DNA from: Bacillota bacterium
Lineage (GTDB): Bacteria > Bacillota > Clostridia > Christensenellales > Aristaeellaceae
Assembly (NCBI GenBank): GCA_963169565.1
Contig: CAUJDI010000056.1
Span: 42,832 to 106,831, forward strand
Reading direction: 5' to 3'
Length of the DNA stretch: 64,000 nt
Shown here: piece after piece, positions 1 to 9,160 of the stretch
Numbering within the stretch: position 1 is the first letter of the stretch
Layout: the number at the start of each line of letters is the position of its first letter
Notes under the pieces: generated by a model
Database searches by the model: none
What the model saw: only the letters and a program-made list of their open reading frames with translations
What the model was told of the DNA's origin: nothing
Position numbers and translations under genes: made by a program

Positions 1-1
1 C

Positions 2-1177
2 CGGACGTCCCTGGAAAAGTTCGGCTACCAGATGATCTTCCCCTACCTGTCCATCTACATCGTGGCGCTTGGGGCGACAAAGACGCAGCTGGGCCTGGTC
101 AACAGCATCGGGATGGCCGCCGCGGGCCTGCTGGGGCCCCTGACCGGCTCCCTGATCGACAGGATCGGGCCCAAAAAGATCTACCTCTTCGGCATCGGCC
201 TGCTGATGGCGTCCTATCTGATCTACGCCGCGGCACCCGGCTGGGGCTACTGCCTGCTGGCCATGTGCGTTTACTGGATCGGCAACAGCAGCGCCGGCCA
301 CAGCTGCGCCACGGTCTGCGGGAACTGCCTGCCCAGCTGCGACAGGGCCAGGGGCATGATGCTGTGCGAAACCGCGGCGGCCGGCCTGCTGGGCATCGCA
401 AGCCCCATGATCGCGGCGCTGATCGTCGCGCAATTGGGCGGGGTGAGTGTTAACAACCTGAGGCCCCTGTTCCTGATCGCCTTCGCGATGACGGCGCTCT
501 CCTTTATCCTGATCCTGACAAAGCTGTCCGACGTCAAATGGGTCTCCAAAACGAAACCAAGCGGGAACCCCCTCAGGGACAGCCTCAGGATCCTCAAGGG
601 CAACCCCACCGCGCGCAAATGGCTGGCCATCGGCGCGCTGAGCAAGCTGCCCTTCGGCCTGATCCTCCCCTTTACCCAGGTATTCGCCCAGGAAATCAAG
701 GGCGCGGACAGCTACGTACTGGGCGCCATGGTCACAGCGACCGCCCTGACAAGCATCGTTTTCGGGCTGCCTTCCGGCATGCTTGCCGACAGGATCGGCC
801 GGAAAAAGGTGCTGTATCTCCTCATCCCGCTTTTCTGGGCCGCCAACCTCATCCTTCTCTGGGCACCCTCGTCTGTTTTTCTGATACTGTCCGGTGTTTT
901 GCTCGGATTCTACTACATCATGAGCCCGATCAGCGGCGCCATCGAGATGGAGCTGGTCCCCGCCGAACAGATGGGCCGGTGGCTCGGCATGAACCATCTG
1001 GTCAAGTCGCTGTTCGGGGCCGCCATGGCCCTGCTCGGCGGCCTGATCTGGGACTGGCTCGGGCCGCAGTACGTCTTCCTGATCTTCATCGGCATCGACC
1101 TGGTTTTCCGGGTCCCGCTGCTCATCAGCATGCCGGAAACGCTGGCCGGTCGGGGTGCTACGAAAACAGAGGTGTAA
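2..1177 (+). CDS. MFS transporter, 5'-truncated by window edge
   Basis: A major facilitator superfamily permease, probably exporting or importing a small molecule across the cytoplasmic membrane; the substrate cannot be told. The reading frame is open to the window edge and the codons before the first in-frame ATG (position 32) already read as a typical MFS first helix (LEKFGYQMIFPYLSIYIVALG), so the start lies upstream. Two six-helix halves are visible, each with the conserved loop 2-3 type motif: GSLIDRIGPKKIYL in the first half and GMLADRIGRKKVLYL in the second. At least 391 residues are present, close to the family's usual length. Stop at 1177 is followed after about 58 bases by an ATPase gene on the same strand. 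Confidence 0.85.
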   Translation, partial: RTSLEKFGYQMIFPYLSIYIVALGATKTQLGLVNSIGMAAAGLLGPLTGSLIDRIGPKKIYLFGIGLLMASYLIYAAAPGWGYCLLAMCVYWIGNSSAGHSCATVCGNCLPSCDRARGMMLCETAAAGLLGIASPMIAALIVAQLGGVSVNNLRPLFLIAFAMTALSFILILTKLSDVKWVSKTKPSGNPLRDSLRILKGNPTARKWLAIGALSKLPFGLILPFTQVFAQEIKGADSYVLGAMVTATALTSIVFGLPSGMLADRIGRKKVLYLLIPLFWAANLILLWAPSSVFLILSGVLLGFYYIMSPISGAIEMELVPAEQMGRWLGMNHLVKSLFGAAMALLGGLIWDWLGPQYVFLIFIGIDLVFRVPLLISMPETLAGRGATKTEV

Positions 1178-1235
1178 CCGGGGGAAAACCGGATGAACAG
1201 CGGCAATCCCATCAAGAAACGGATCGGCGGGAGAA

Positions 1236-2111
1236 ATGGTTTATCTGGACAGCATCATGTTCCCGAATGAGGACGAGGAGTGGGCCTTCCGCATGTCGGT
1301 GAAAAGGACCTGCTATACCACCCTCTACCCCTTCTATGTCCTGTCCGGGGCAGGGCTTGAACGCCTCGATTTTGAGCCCATCACCATCCTGTACGGCGGG
1401 AACGGCTCCGGCAAGACCACCGCGCTGAACATCATCGCCGAAAAGCTTGGTGTTTTACGCAGCGCGCCGTACAACCGCTCCAACTTTTTTGAGGATTACG
1501 TACACCTGTGCCAGGCGCGGCTGGAGGCGGCCGTCCCGCCGCACAGCCGGATCGTGACCAGCGACGACGTGTTCGACTACATGCTCAGTATCCGCAGCCT
1601 CAATGAGGGCATCGACAGGAAAAAGGAGCAGCTGTTTGACGAGCATTACGAGGCAAGGCACTCCGCGTTCAAGGTACGGTCCCTAAAGGACTATGAGGAA
1701 CTGAAAAAGCGCGTCAGCGCAAGGAGCAAGACCCAGTCGGCCTTTGTCCGCGAACAGCTGATGGAGACCGTCCGGGAGCAGTCCAATGGGGAGAGCGCGC
1801 TGTTTTATTTCAGGCAGAGGATTGAGGCGGACGCGGTCTATCTGCTGGATGAGCCGGAAAACAGCCTGTCCGCCGCCAGGCAGATCGAGCTGGCGGCCTA
1901 TCTTGAGGAAACCGCCCGGTACATGGGCTGCCAGCTCATCATCTCCACGCATTCCCCCTTCCTTCTGGCGATCCCCGGCGCCAGGATCTACGACCTGGAC
2001 GCCCGCCCCGTGGACATCAAGGAATGGACGCAGCTGGAGAACGTCCGGGCGTATCAGCAGTTCTTTCAGGAGCACGGCGGGTCGTTTGAAACGAAACCGC
2101 GTCCGGACTGA
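1236..2111 (+). CDS. AAA/ABC-type ATPase (predicted ATP-binding protein, AAA_21-like)
   Basis: A 291-residue soluble P-loop ATPase. Walker A (GGNGSGKTT) lies at residues 54-62, Walker B with the ABC-like continuation (VYLLDEPENSLS) near residue 207, and an H-loop (IISTHSPF) about 30 residues later. The segment between is short and helical with no ABC signature or membrane helix, so it resembles the stand-alone ABC-like ATPases related to RecF/OLD rather than a transporter subunit. The ATG at 1236 follows a GGGAG. It sits in line with the MFS gene and the corrinoid protein, but nothing shows they share a function. Role unknown; ATP binding is secure, anything beyond that is not. Confidence 0.75.
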   Translation: MVYLDSIMFPNEDEEWAFRMSVKRTCYTTLYPFYVLSGAGLERLDFEPITILYGGNGSGKTTALNIIAEKLGVLRSAPYNRSNFFEDYVHLCQARLEAAVPPHSRIVTSDDVFDYMLSIRSLNEGIDRKKEQLFDEHYEARHSAFKVRSLKDYEELKKRVSARSKTQSAFVREQLMETVREQSNGESALFYFRQRIEADAVYLLDEPENSLSAARQIELAAYLEETARYMGCQLIISTHSPFLLAIPGARIYDLDARPVDIKEWTQLENVRAYQQFFQEHGGSFETKPRPD

Positions 2112-2153
2112 TCAAAACGGATCGATTGTGCGGCCCGGACGGCCGATATGGGG

Positions 2154-2159
2154 TATAAT
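2154..2159 (+). promoter_or_regulatory. Candidate -10 box for the corrinoid-protein operon
   Basis: A perfect TATAAT sits 45 bases before the ATG at 2204, in the gap after the ATPase stop. No convincing -35 hexamer is visible at 16-18 bases, so this is only a candidate promoter for the four-gene run 2204-6641. Confidence 0.4.
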
Positions 2160-2203
2160 CGACGGGCACCCCTACAACAGGACAACATGAGAAGGAGACC
2201 CCC

Positions 2204-2866
2204 ATGCCACCGGAAGCAAAAACCCCGCTTGACACGTTTGTGTCCATTCTTGAGAACCTTGACCGGGACGGCGCGGTCAGTTACGCGCTGTCCCTGCTGG
2301 ACGGCGGCAGACTGACGCTGCCGGAACTGTACGAGCAGGTCCTGGCCCCCGCCCTCAACCGCATCCAGGTGCCCCGGGAGAGAGAAGATGCGCTCATCTG
2401 GCGGGAGCACCTGCAGTCCGCCATCGTGCAGAAGGTGATGGGGGCCTGCTACCCCCATGTGCAGAAAGCGCGGGAAGCGTCCGGAGCGCCGGGGAAGGGG
2501 AAGCGCGTGATGCTGGCCTGCCCCCAGGAGGAGTACCATGAGATCGGGGTCTCCATGGGCGCGGACTTCTTTGTCATCCTGGGGTACGAGGTCGCCTACG
2601 TCGGCTGCAACACCCCCCGGGATACCCTGCTTTCCGCCGCTGAAGATCTGAAGCCGGACCTGGTGGTGCTCAGCGTGACCAATTACCTGAACCTGGCCCA
2701 GCTCCCGGTCCTCATCACCGCGCTGAAGGAAAGGCGCCCGGAGGCGAAAGTCATGCTCAGCGGCAGCGCGCTCAGGCATACCGGCAGGAGCGCCGCGGAT
2801 TTCCATGCCGACGGCGCCGTCCAATCCTTTGAGGACGTCAGGATGCTGGCGGAGGTGACAGAATGA
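2204..2866 (+). CDS. Cobalamin (B12)-binding domain protein, MtaC/MetH-type fold
   Basis: A 220-residue protein with an N-terminal helical part (residues 1-95, like the four-helix cap of corrinoid proteins) and a C-terminal Rossmann-like B12 domain. The base-off binding motif D-x-H-x-x-G appears as E110-Y-H112-E-I-G115, followed by VVLSVTNYLNL and a terminal MLSGSAL loop that would hold the nucleotide tail. Such modules act as corrinoid methyl carriers or as B12/light sensors; there is no methyltransferase or DNA-binding domain here. GGAG precedes the ATG. The gene overlaps the next ATG by four bases, so it is translated with an FtsX/LolD-type transporter and a flavoprotein. The Glu in place of Asp is a small deviation. 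Confidence 0.75.
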   Translation: MPPEAKTPLDTFVSILENLDRDGAVSYALSLLDGGRLTLPELYEQVLAPALNRIQVPREREDALIWREHLQSAIVQKVMGACYPHVQKAREASGAPGKGKRVMLACPQEEYHEIGVSMGADFFVILGYEVAYVGCNTPRDTLLSAAEDLKPDLVVLSVTNYLNLAQLPVLITALKERRPEAKVMLSGSALRHTGRSAADFHADGAVQSFEDVRMLAEVTE

Positions 2867-4014
2867 AGACCGCGATCAAGATCGCCTGGCGATTCCTTAC
2901 GCACGCCAAAGGGCAGTCCATCCTCATCGCCATCGGCATCGCCGTGGGCGTTTCCGTCCAGGTGTTCATCGGCTCCCTGATCGCCGGACTCCAGGCTGAA
3001 CTGGTCGATACCGCGATCGGGCGCAATACCCAGATCACCGTCACTGCAAAGACACGCGGCGGCGTGATCAAAGGCTACCAGGCCCTGGTGGAACAGATAG
3101 AGCAGTCCCAGCCGGAAGCCCTGCACGTTTCCCCGGTGGTGGACGCCAGCGGTTTCCTGCGCGGCAGTGACGGAAGCGACTTCCCCATCCTGCTGCGCGG
3201 GTTTGAAATGGAGAGAAGCGACGGCATCTACCGCATCAGCGGCGCGCTGGTGTCAGGACAGCTGCCCGGCAAGGGCGAGGTCCTTGTGGGGAAAGACCTG
3301 GCGCTGGAGGCGGGCATCGTGGATACCGTCACCCTTGCGACCCCCCGGGGCAGCACCCGGGAAGCGAAAGTCTCCGGCGTCTTTGACCTGGGCGCGGCGG
3401 CGCTCAACGGGCGCTGGGTGATCTCCAACCTGGAACTGGCGCAGAGCCTGTTCAGCTACAAGGACCAGGTCTCCTCCATTGAGATGCAGGTGAAAGACCC
3501 CTTCCGGGCGGATATCGTCGCCCAGAGCCTGTCCGCCCATCTGCCCGAGGAACTGAAAGCTGTTGACTGGAAATCCCAGAATGAGCAGCTGCTCAGCGGC
3601 CTGAACGGGCAGAGCATCTCCAGCCTGATGATCCAGGTCTTTGTCCTGTTCTCCGTCGTCCTGGCCATCGCCAGCGTGCTGGCCATCTCGGTCCTTCAGA
3701 AATCCAAACAGCTGGGCATCCTCAAGGCCATCGGCATCAGCAACAGGAACGCCAGCCTGGTCTTCCTGACGGAAGGCTTTCTCCTGGGCGTCGCGGGCGC
3801 GGTCCTGGGCGTCGCGCTGGGCCTCGGTCTGGCCTTCGCCTTCACCAAGTTCGCGCTCAACCCCGACGGCACGCCGGTCATCGCCCTGTTCATCGACCAG
3901 GGGTTCGTCGTGATCTCCGCCGCCATCGCGGTCCTGTCCGCGACCCTCGCGTCGCTCATCCCCGCCAGGCGCTCCGCCCGGCTGGACCCCATGGAGGTCA
4001 TCCGAAATGGATAA
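2863..4014 (+). CDS. ABC transporter permease, FtsX/MacB/LolC family
   Basis: A 383-residue permease with the usual layout of the family: one N-terminal membrane helix (about residues 20-45, ILIAIGIAVGVSVQVFIGSLIAGL), a large extracytoplasmic domain (about 50-250), then three helices in the FtsX domain (about 255-380) including the conserved stretch KSKQLGILKAIGISNRN. It would work with the ATPase whose start overlaps its stop by eight bases. Members move lipoproteins, peptides or hydrophobic compounds, or transmit force to cell-wall enzymes. Being cotranscribed with a corrinoid protein and a FAD oxidoreductase is unusual; the substrate is not evident. Confidence 0.85.
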   Translation: MKTAIKIAWRFLTHAKGQSILIAIGIAVGVSVQVFIGSLIAGLQAELVDTAIGRNTQITVTAKTRGGVIKGYQALVEQIEQSQPEALHVSPVVDASGFLRGSDGSDFPILLRGFEMERSDGIYRISGALVSGQLPGKGEVLVGKDLALEAGIVDTVTLATPRGSTREAKVSGVFDLGAAALNGRWVISNLELAQSLFSYKDQVSSIEMQVKDPFRADIVAQSLSAHLPEELKAVDWKSQNEQLLSGLNGQSISSLMIQVFVLFSVVLAIASVLAISVLQKSKQLGILKAIGISNRNASLVFLTEGFLLGVAGAVLGVALGLGLAFAFTKFALNPDGTPVIALFIDQGFVVISAAIAVLSATLASLIPARRSARLDPMEVIRNG

Positions 4015-4726
4015 CATCATCAGCCTGAGGAACATCAACAAGATCTACGGGACCGAGGTGAAGACCCAGGTCCTCTTCGACATCAGTCTGGACATTGCCG
4101 AGCAGTCCTTTTCCTCCATCATCGGGGCGTCGGGCTCGGGGAAAAGCACCCTGCTGAACATCATCAGCACCCTGGACCGGCCGACCAGCGGCAGCGTCAG
4201 GATCGCCGGCGTTGATACGACGGACATGAGCAGGGCGGACCTGGCCAGGCTGCGCAACCAGTCCATCGGCTTCGTCTTCCAGTTCCACTACCTGCTTCCG
4301 GAGTTCACCGCGCTGGAAAACGTGCTGATGCCCGCGCGCATCAGGGACGGGCGCGTCACCAGGGAGACCATGGACCGCGCGCGCGAACTGATGAAGCTGA
4401 TGGGCATCGAGAAAGTGGCGAACAACAACGCCGGCAGGATGTCCGGCGGCCAGCAGCAGCGCACCTCCATCGCAAGGGCTTTGATCAACAGCCCGAAGCT
4501 CATCCTGGCGGATGAGCCCACCGGTAACCTGGACAGCGAATCCACCGAGGTGGTGTATGACATCCTGCGGGACATCAACGAGCGCTTCAGGACCACTTTC
4601 CTGATCATCACCCATGACCGCAGGATCGCCCAGAAAGCCGACCGCATCATCGAGATCAAGGACGGCAGGATCCACCTCGACCTGGCCAACAGGTTAAGCC
4701 CCGCAATGGCCGGGCAAAGCGCCTGA
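4007..4726 (+). CDS. ABC transporter ATP-binding protein, LolD/MacB family
   Basis: A 239-residue nucleotide-binding subunit. Walker A GASGSGKST near residue 41, the family-typical Q-loop sequence GFVFQFHYLLPEFTALENV, the signature MSGGQQQRTSIARAL, Walker B LILADEPTGNLD and H-loop IITHDRR are all intact. The pattern GQQQR plus LLPEFTALENV is typical of LolD/MacB-type ATPases that pair with FtsX-fold permeases, matching the gene just upstream, with which it overlaps. It should hydrolyse ATP on the cytoplasmic face to drive the permease. Confidence 0.88.
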   Translation: MDNIISLRNINKIYGTEVKTQVLFDISLDIAEQSFSSIIGASGSGKSTLLNIISTLDRPTSGSVRIAGVDTTDMSRADLARLRNQSIGFVFQFHYLLPEFTALENVLMPARIRDGRVTRETMDRARELMKLMGIEKVANNNAGRMSGGQQQRTSIARALINSPKLILADEPTGNLDSESTEVVYDILRDINERFRTTFLIITHDRRIAQKADRIIEIKDGRIHLDLANRLSPAMAGQSA

Positions 4727-4763
4727 CGCGATGACAGCATCAAATGGAAACGGAGAGGCCGGC

Positions 4764-6641
4764 ATGCGGTTTGATGCCCTCATCATCGGCGCCGGCCTTT
4801 CCGGACTGACGGCCGCGAGCCTTCTGGCCAAGCGGGGGCTGCGCGTCGCAGTGGCGGAGCGCCATCACAGCCCGGGCGGTTCCTGCGGGGCCTTCAAGCG
4901 CGGGGATACCCTATATGATCAGGGCTCGACCATGCTGTTCGGCTTCGGGGAGCAGGGCTTCAACGCGCACCGGTTCGTGTTCAACTGCCTGGAGGAGCCC
5001 ATCGATGTCCTGAAGCACGACCTGCTGTACTGCGTCCGTTTCATGGGCCACCGCATCCGTTTCTGGCCGGACACGGAACGCTTCGCCGAGGAACTGGGAA
5101 ACGTTTTTCCGGGGGAGCGCGGGAACATCCGGCGCTTTTACCGCGACATGGAAACCATGTACCGCCACGTGATGGTGGAGCGGCCTGCTTACACCACGCC
5201 GGACGAAACAGACAAGGTCAACTCCCTGAAGGGCATGCTGGCCCATCCGCTGTCCTACGCGCGCTTCCTCAGTTACCTGAACCTCAGCGCGGAAAGCCTC
5301 CTGAAAAAGTACTTCAGCGATCCGGACATCTTCCGCTTCTTTGACAAGCTGACCTCCACCTACTGCTACACCACCCTTCGGGAATCCCCCGCTGTGCTGG
5401 CGGCGGTGATGTTTGTGGACAACCATGTGGGCGGCAGCTGGTACCCCGCCGGCTCCACGCTGTTCCTGCCGGGCAAGCTGGAAAAAGTGATCGAGGAGCA
5501 CGGCGGCGAGATGATCTACGAAGATGAGGCCGTGGAGCTCCTGTTTGAAGGCAAGCGCGTATCGGGCGCGTGCCTGCGCAGCGGCCGGGAAGTGGCGGCG
5601 CGGCGCGTCATCTATTCGGGCACCGTCTGGAACCTCTATGACAAGCTTTTGCCGTCAGGCCATGTAAGTGAAAAACAGGCATCCTGGGCAAAAAGCCTGG
5701 TGCCCACCTATCCCAGCGTGGTGCTGTATGCCCTGGTGGACAGGCGCGTCATCCCCGAAGGCACCGCGGCGGTGGAGATGCTGGCAAACCCGCAGGCGCT
5801 GGACGAGAGCGAGGTCACCGTCTACATCCCCAGCGTCGATGACCGTACGCTCTGCCCGGAGGACTGCCACGTTGTGACGGCGATCGGCCCCAGTTTTGAC
5901 GACTGGGGGAGCGGGGACAGACGGGAATACCTCCAAAAGAAAAAGCTGGAAACGCAGCGCCTGCTCCGTCTGCTGGATTCCTACTTCCCCGGCTTCTCCG
6001 GGGCGGTGAGGCACGCGGAGGTCGCCACCCCGGCGACCATTGAGCGCTACACCCTCAAGAACGGCGGCGCGGTCGCGGGGCCCAAGCAGATGCTGGGCCA
6101 GCACCTGTTGAAGCGGCCGCACACCCGCAGCGAGTATAAGGGGCTGTACCTTTGCGGCGAATCCACCGTCATGGGCACCGGAACGCCCACCGTCACCACC
6201 TCAGGCCTCAGCGCCGCGAACGCCGTGCTGAAGGATGCAAGTCTGCCGCGCTATGTATACAGGAAAAACATGAGGGAGTATGTCCGAACGGTCGGAAAGC
6301 CCTTCACCCGGGATATGCTGTATGACGGGTACCCGCCCGCGGAACGCGAAATGATGCGCGGCGCGATGATGTGCCGTTTCTGCGAGCATCCAAGCTGTTC
6401 GCGCACGCTGGACGTGCGGGGGTTCATGCGGCGCGCCGCGGTGGGCAACTTTACAGGCGCAAAGAAGGCATTGAAACGGTATACGGATCAGGTTCCCCTG
6501 AGCTTCGAGGACCTCGCAGCGTGCGAGCGCCGCTGCGTGCGCGCCGCCCAGGGAGACGACCCGGCGCCCATCGCTGAGGTCGCGACCTTCCTGATGAAGA
6601 CAGAAGGGTTTCCTCCTCTGGAACGGCAGCTTTCTGTCTGA
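4764..6641 (+). CDS. FAD-dependent oxidoreductase, phytoene-desaturase-like, with cysteine-rich C-terminal domain
   Basis: A 625-residue flavoprotein. The N-terminus carries the dinucleotide fold (IIGAGLSGLTAASLLAKRG) and the second FAD motif ERHHSPGGSCGAF seen in CrtI/CrtN-like desaturases and saturases; the last FAD segment is GLYLCGESTVMGTGTPTVTTSGLSAANAVL. After about residue 530 a short region has CxxC(x4)C, then DVRGFMRRAAVGNFTGAKKAL and a later CxxxC, which resembles the Fer4_20 iron-sulfur domain of dihydropyrimidine-dehydrogenase and GltD proteins but with fewer cysteines. The ATG at 4764 is preferred because GGAGAGG lies five bases before it; an ATG at 4731 lacks a ribosome site. 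Substrate unknown; a carotenoid role is not supported by neighbours. Confidence 0.75.
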   Translation: MRFDALIIGAGLSGLTAASLLAKRGLRVAVAERHHSPGGSCGAFKRGDTLYDQGSTMLFGFGEQGFNAHRFVFNCLEEPIDVLKHDLLYCVRFMGHRIRFWPDTERFAEELGNVFPGERGNIRRFYRDMETMYRHVMVERPAYTTPDETDKVNSLKGMLAHPLSYARFLSYLNLSAESLLKKYFSDPDIFRFFDKLTSTYCYTTLRESPAVLAAVMFVDNHVGGSWYPAGSTLFLPGKLEKVIEEHGGEMIYEDEAVELLFEGKRVSGACLRSGREVAARRVIYSGTVWNLYDKLLPSGHVSEKQASWAKSLVPTYPSVVLYALVDRRVIPEGTAAVEMLANPQALDESEVTVYIPSVDDRTLCPEDCHVVTAIGPSFDDWGSGDRREYLQKKKLETQRLLRLLDSYFPGFSGAVRHAEVATPATIERYTLKNGGAVAGPKQMLGQHLLKRPHTRSEYKGLYLCGESTVMGTGTPTVTTSGLSAANAVLKDASLPRYVYRKNMREYVRTVGKPFTRDMLYDGYPPAEREMMRGAMMCRFCEHPSCSRTLDVRGFMRRAAVGNFTGAKKALKRYTDQVPLSFEDLAACERRCVRAAQGDDPAPIAEVATFLMKTEGFPPLERQLSV

Positions 6642-6645
6642 GCTG

Positions 6646-7884
6646 TCAGCGGTATTCCAGATCCTGATCGTATTGGACAGCGTTCCTTGGAACATAGGCA
6701 AAGACTTCCTCATATGCCCTGATTTCCACTGAGCACGACAGCCACCGGTCGTCAGGATCGATATACTTGGAGGAAATACCCTGTCCTTCTGTGGCGATGG
6801 AACCAAAGATCCAGGCCTTCGCCCCGGCCGGGGCAATGAACCCGCTTGGTATAAACCGGCCCTCCGGGGCATCAAAGTACAGGATCTGATCCGCCATGAT
6901 GGTCCCAATGGCGCTGGCGGAACGCGTTACGTCCTGTACGTCCTCTTTGCGTACGTAGCCATGCCGATACTGGAAGGGTTCTTCCGTTTCAATTTGGATA
7001 TAGTACCGCTCGCCGCGTACTCCCAGCACGGAAAACGCTTCGTTTTGATTCAGCGTATCAACCGCTTCCGTCCCGTCAAACTCATCAAAGAGGGGCAGCG
7101 AATCCTGCAGGGCTTTGGACAGGGGCGGATAAAAGTTCTGCGTTCCGCCTGAGGAGTGGTCCAGGTCTTCAGACGGTGCGTACCCCGTCGTGTCCCCGAT
7201 GCGCACCTTCTCCCATCCGTCATTGTTGACATGGCCGTCAAACAGCGCGCTGACCCTGGTCCCGCTGAAATAACGCCCGACGGCTTCACAGTCAGCGGAG
7301 GGTTCAGCCTTCAGTTCCAGCAACCGGCTTGCCGCGCCGGTGTCGATCACATAGGAAGAGAAATTGTCCGGAAGCGTCACACCCATTCCGGACACATAGC
7401 CGTAAACGGATCGATCCTGCTGCGCATCGCAGCGCACGTGCAGCCATTCATCATCGATCGTGCCAAGAACGCGCAGCAGGGAATTGACCTCCGCGTAAGC
7501 CAGTATTCCGGAATCGCTGTCGGGCCTGTCATAGAGAGGCAGCGAATCGTTTTGCCCGGCATAATCGACCAGTCCGGGGACCCCCTCATACGCCAGGTCA
7601 TCCTCCAGGATCTCTGCCGTAAGGAACTTCCGCATCATGAACCCTTCCCTGTCATCAATGCGGACGCGCTGCCAGTCGCCGCTTTGCTCCAGGACTTCCA
7701 CAAGCACTCCGCCGAAGTATTGCCCCAGGACCGCCCCGTTCGTACTCGGCCTGTCCCGCAGCCTGACGCGGTCCAGTTCCCCGCCAAGCTGATACGTCTT
7801 CGCCTGGGAAGGGACCCCGGCCAGGGCGCCGCATGAAAAACCGGCAACAGCAGCGGCCAGCAGCAGCGCGAGGGTCTTTTTCAT
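6646..7884 (-). CDS. Exported protein with multiple bacterial SH3-like repeats
   Basis: A 412-residue secreted or wall-associated protein. The ATG at 7884 is preceded by GGAGG and starts a clear signal peptide (MKKTLALLLAAAVAG). The mature part is built of about four or five SH3b-like units, with repeated patterns such as VRLRDRPSTNGAVLGQYFGGVLVEVLEQSGDWQRVRI, LPLYDRPDSDSGILAYAEVNSLLRVLG and LELKAEPSADCEAVGRYFSGTRVSALF. Such domains bind peptidoglycan or other wall polymers. No catalytic domain is attached. A Cys at position 18 is not in a proper lipobox. It ends four bases from the convergent flavoprotein gene and is probably monocistronic. Confidence 0.8.
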   Translation of the reverse strand: MKKTLALLLAAAVAGFSCGALAGVPSQAKTYQLGGELDRVRLRDRPSTNGAVLGQYFGGVLVEVLEQSGDWQRVRIDDREGFMMRKFLTAEILEDDLAYEGVPGLVDYAGQNDSLPLYDRPDSDSGILAYAEVNSLLRVLGTIDDEWLHVRCDAQQDRSVYGYVSGMGVTLPDNFSSYVIDTGAASRLLELKAEPSADCEAVGRYFSGTRVSALFDGHVNNDGWEKVRIGDTTGYAPSEDLDHSSGGTQNFYPPLSKALQDSLPLFDEFDGTEAVDTLNQNEAFSVLGVRGERYYIQIETEEPFQYRHGYVRKEDVQDVTRSASAIGTIMADQILYFDAPEGRFIPSGFIAPAGAKAWIFGSIATEGQGISSKYIDPDDRWLSCSVEIRAYEEVFAYVPRNAVQYDQDLEYR

Positions 7885-8182
7885 GCTACATCCTCCATGT
7901 TTTTCATCAGCAATCCTAACGTCCGCAGTCGCCGGAATACTGCATGACAGGTGCCGTTTTAAGAAATCCCCCTCTGCCCGATCCGGCATAATGCCCCGTA
8001 AATAAAAAAGACGCAAAGGCCGTCAGCGGATGGCCCGGCGCCGGGAACCCGGTAGAAGCTCCAGTGTTTATATGAATTTCCTGTCGTTTATCATGATGGA
8101 CCGCAGGAGACGGTCTGATGGCCGGAACCAGCAGGACCGGCCGCCACTTTCCTATCACACTATCCCGATACCGACCGTCCTG

Positions 8183-9115
8183 TCAGAACATCTTCCTGCG
8201 CCACAGCAGGATGAAGGCGACCAGAGCGGACAGGACGGACATGCCAAGGACCAGATAGAACCCATGGGGCGAGTTCCCGAACGGCACGGCGACGTTCATC
8301 CCCCAGAAAGCGGCGAACAGGGCGGGGACCGACAGCATCACCGTCAGGCTGGTCAGCACCTTCATGACGATGTTGAGGTTGTTGCTGATGACGGAGGCGA
8401 AGGCGTCCATGGTGCCGGAGAGGATGTCCCGGTAGATGGTGCACATCTCCATGGCCTGCTTGTTCTCGATGATGACGTCATCCAGCAGGTCGCCCCCTTC
8501 CGGGATCTGCCTGATGGGTTCAAGGCGCATCATCTTCTCCAGCACCACTTCGTTTCCTTTCAGGGAGGTGCTGAAAAACACCAGCGATTTCTCCAGCTTC
8601 ATCATCTGGAGCAGTTCCTGGTTGCGCAGGGACTTTTCAAGCTTCTCCTGCACGATCATGCTGGCCTTATCCACCTGCCTTAAGTAGGAAAGGAACATCG
8701 CCGCGTTGCGGTACAGCAGCTGCAGGATGAAACGCAGGCGTTTGTCTGTGGTGAAGCCGCGGATCCGCTCCTCCGTAAAATCCGTGATGATCGAGGTTTC
8801 CACAGTCGCCACGGTGATGATGACGTCGTCCACCAGGACGATGCCCAGGGGGATCGTGCTGTAGACGTGTCCGCCCCCTTCCGCCTCCATGTAGGGCGTA
8901 TCCACGATGATCAGCGTCTGATCCTTGTCGTGTTCCAGGCGCGCCCTTTCTTCCACGTCCAGCGCGGCGGGCAGAAAGGTGGGGTCCAGCGCGAAGCGCT
9001 TGTTCAACCCGTCGATCTCTTCCTTCGTCGGGTTCTGCAGATGCACCCAGCAGCCTTTTTCCAGCGTGGGGCAGGCCGTGAGATGCTCATCGACCGTCTT
9101 GTAGATTTTTTTCAT
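8183..9115 (-). CDS. CorA-family divalent cation (magnesium) transporter
   Basis: A 310-residue CorA-type channel: a long cytoplasmic alpha/beta plus coiled-coil domain (residues 1-245) followed by two C-terminal membrane helices with the diagnostic GMN motif at residues 272-274 (FWGMNVAVPF). These proteins form pentamers passing Mg2+, Co2+ or sometimes Zn2+. The ATG at 9115 is used because the upstream codons overlap a hairpin and have no ribosome site; here AGGCAGG precedes the ATG but lies inside a stem. The gene is divergent from the magnesium P-type ATPase gene, which supports a magnesium role. Confidence 0.88.
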   Translation of the reverse strand: MKKIYKTVDEHLTACPTLEKGCWVHLQNPTKEEIDGLNKRFALDPTFLPAALDVEERARLEHDKDQTLIIVDTPYMEAEGGGHVYSTIPLGIVLVDDVIITVATVETSIITDFTEERIRGFTTDKRLRFILQLLYRNAAMFLSYLRQVDKASMIVQEKLEKSLRNQELLQMMKLEKSLVFFSTSLKGNEVVLEKMMRLEPIRQIPEGGDLLDDVIIENKQAMEMCTIYRDILSGTMDAFASVISNNLNIVMKVLTSLTVMLSVPALFAAFWGMNVAVPFGNSPHGFYLVLGMSVLSALVAFILLWRRKMF

Positions 9116-9160
9116 AATAAAAACCTGCCTTTCCTGCGGCGGGCGCACTTCAAGGCAGGT
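9116..9160 (-). promoter_or_regulatory. Terminator-like hairpin covering the corA ribosome site
   Basis: Read on the minus strand, acctgcctt (9160-9152) and aaggcaggt (9131-9123) form a perfect nine-base-pair stem with a 20-base loop, followed directly by TTTTTATT and the ATG at 9115. The stem contains the only ribosome-site candidate. The shape is that of an intrinsic terminator or translation-blocking element as found downstream of riboswitch aptamers. No aptamer was identified. Confidence 0.55.

Noticed and set aside
4731..4763. Earlier ATG for the flavoprotein gene
   Set aside because: No ribosome site precedes it, whereas the ATG at 4764 has GGAGAGG at five bases and begins just before the FAD fold.
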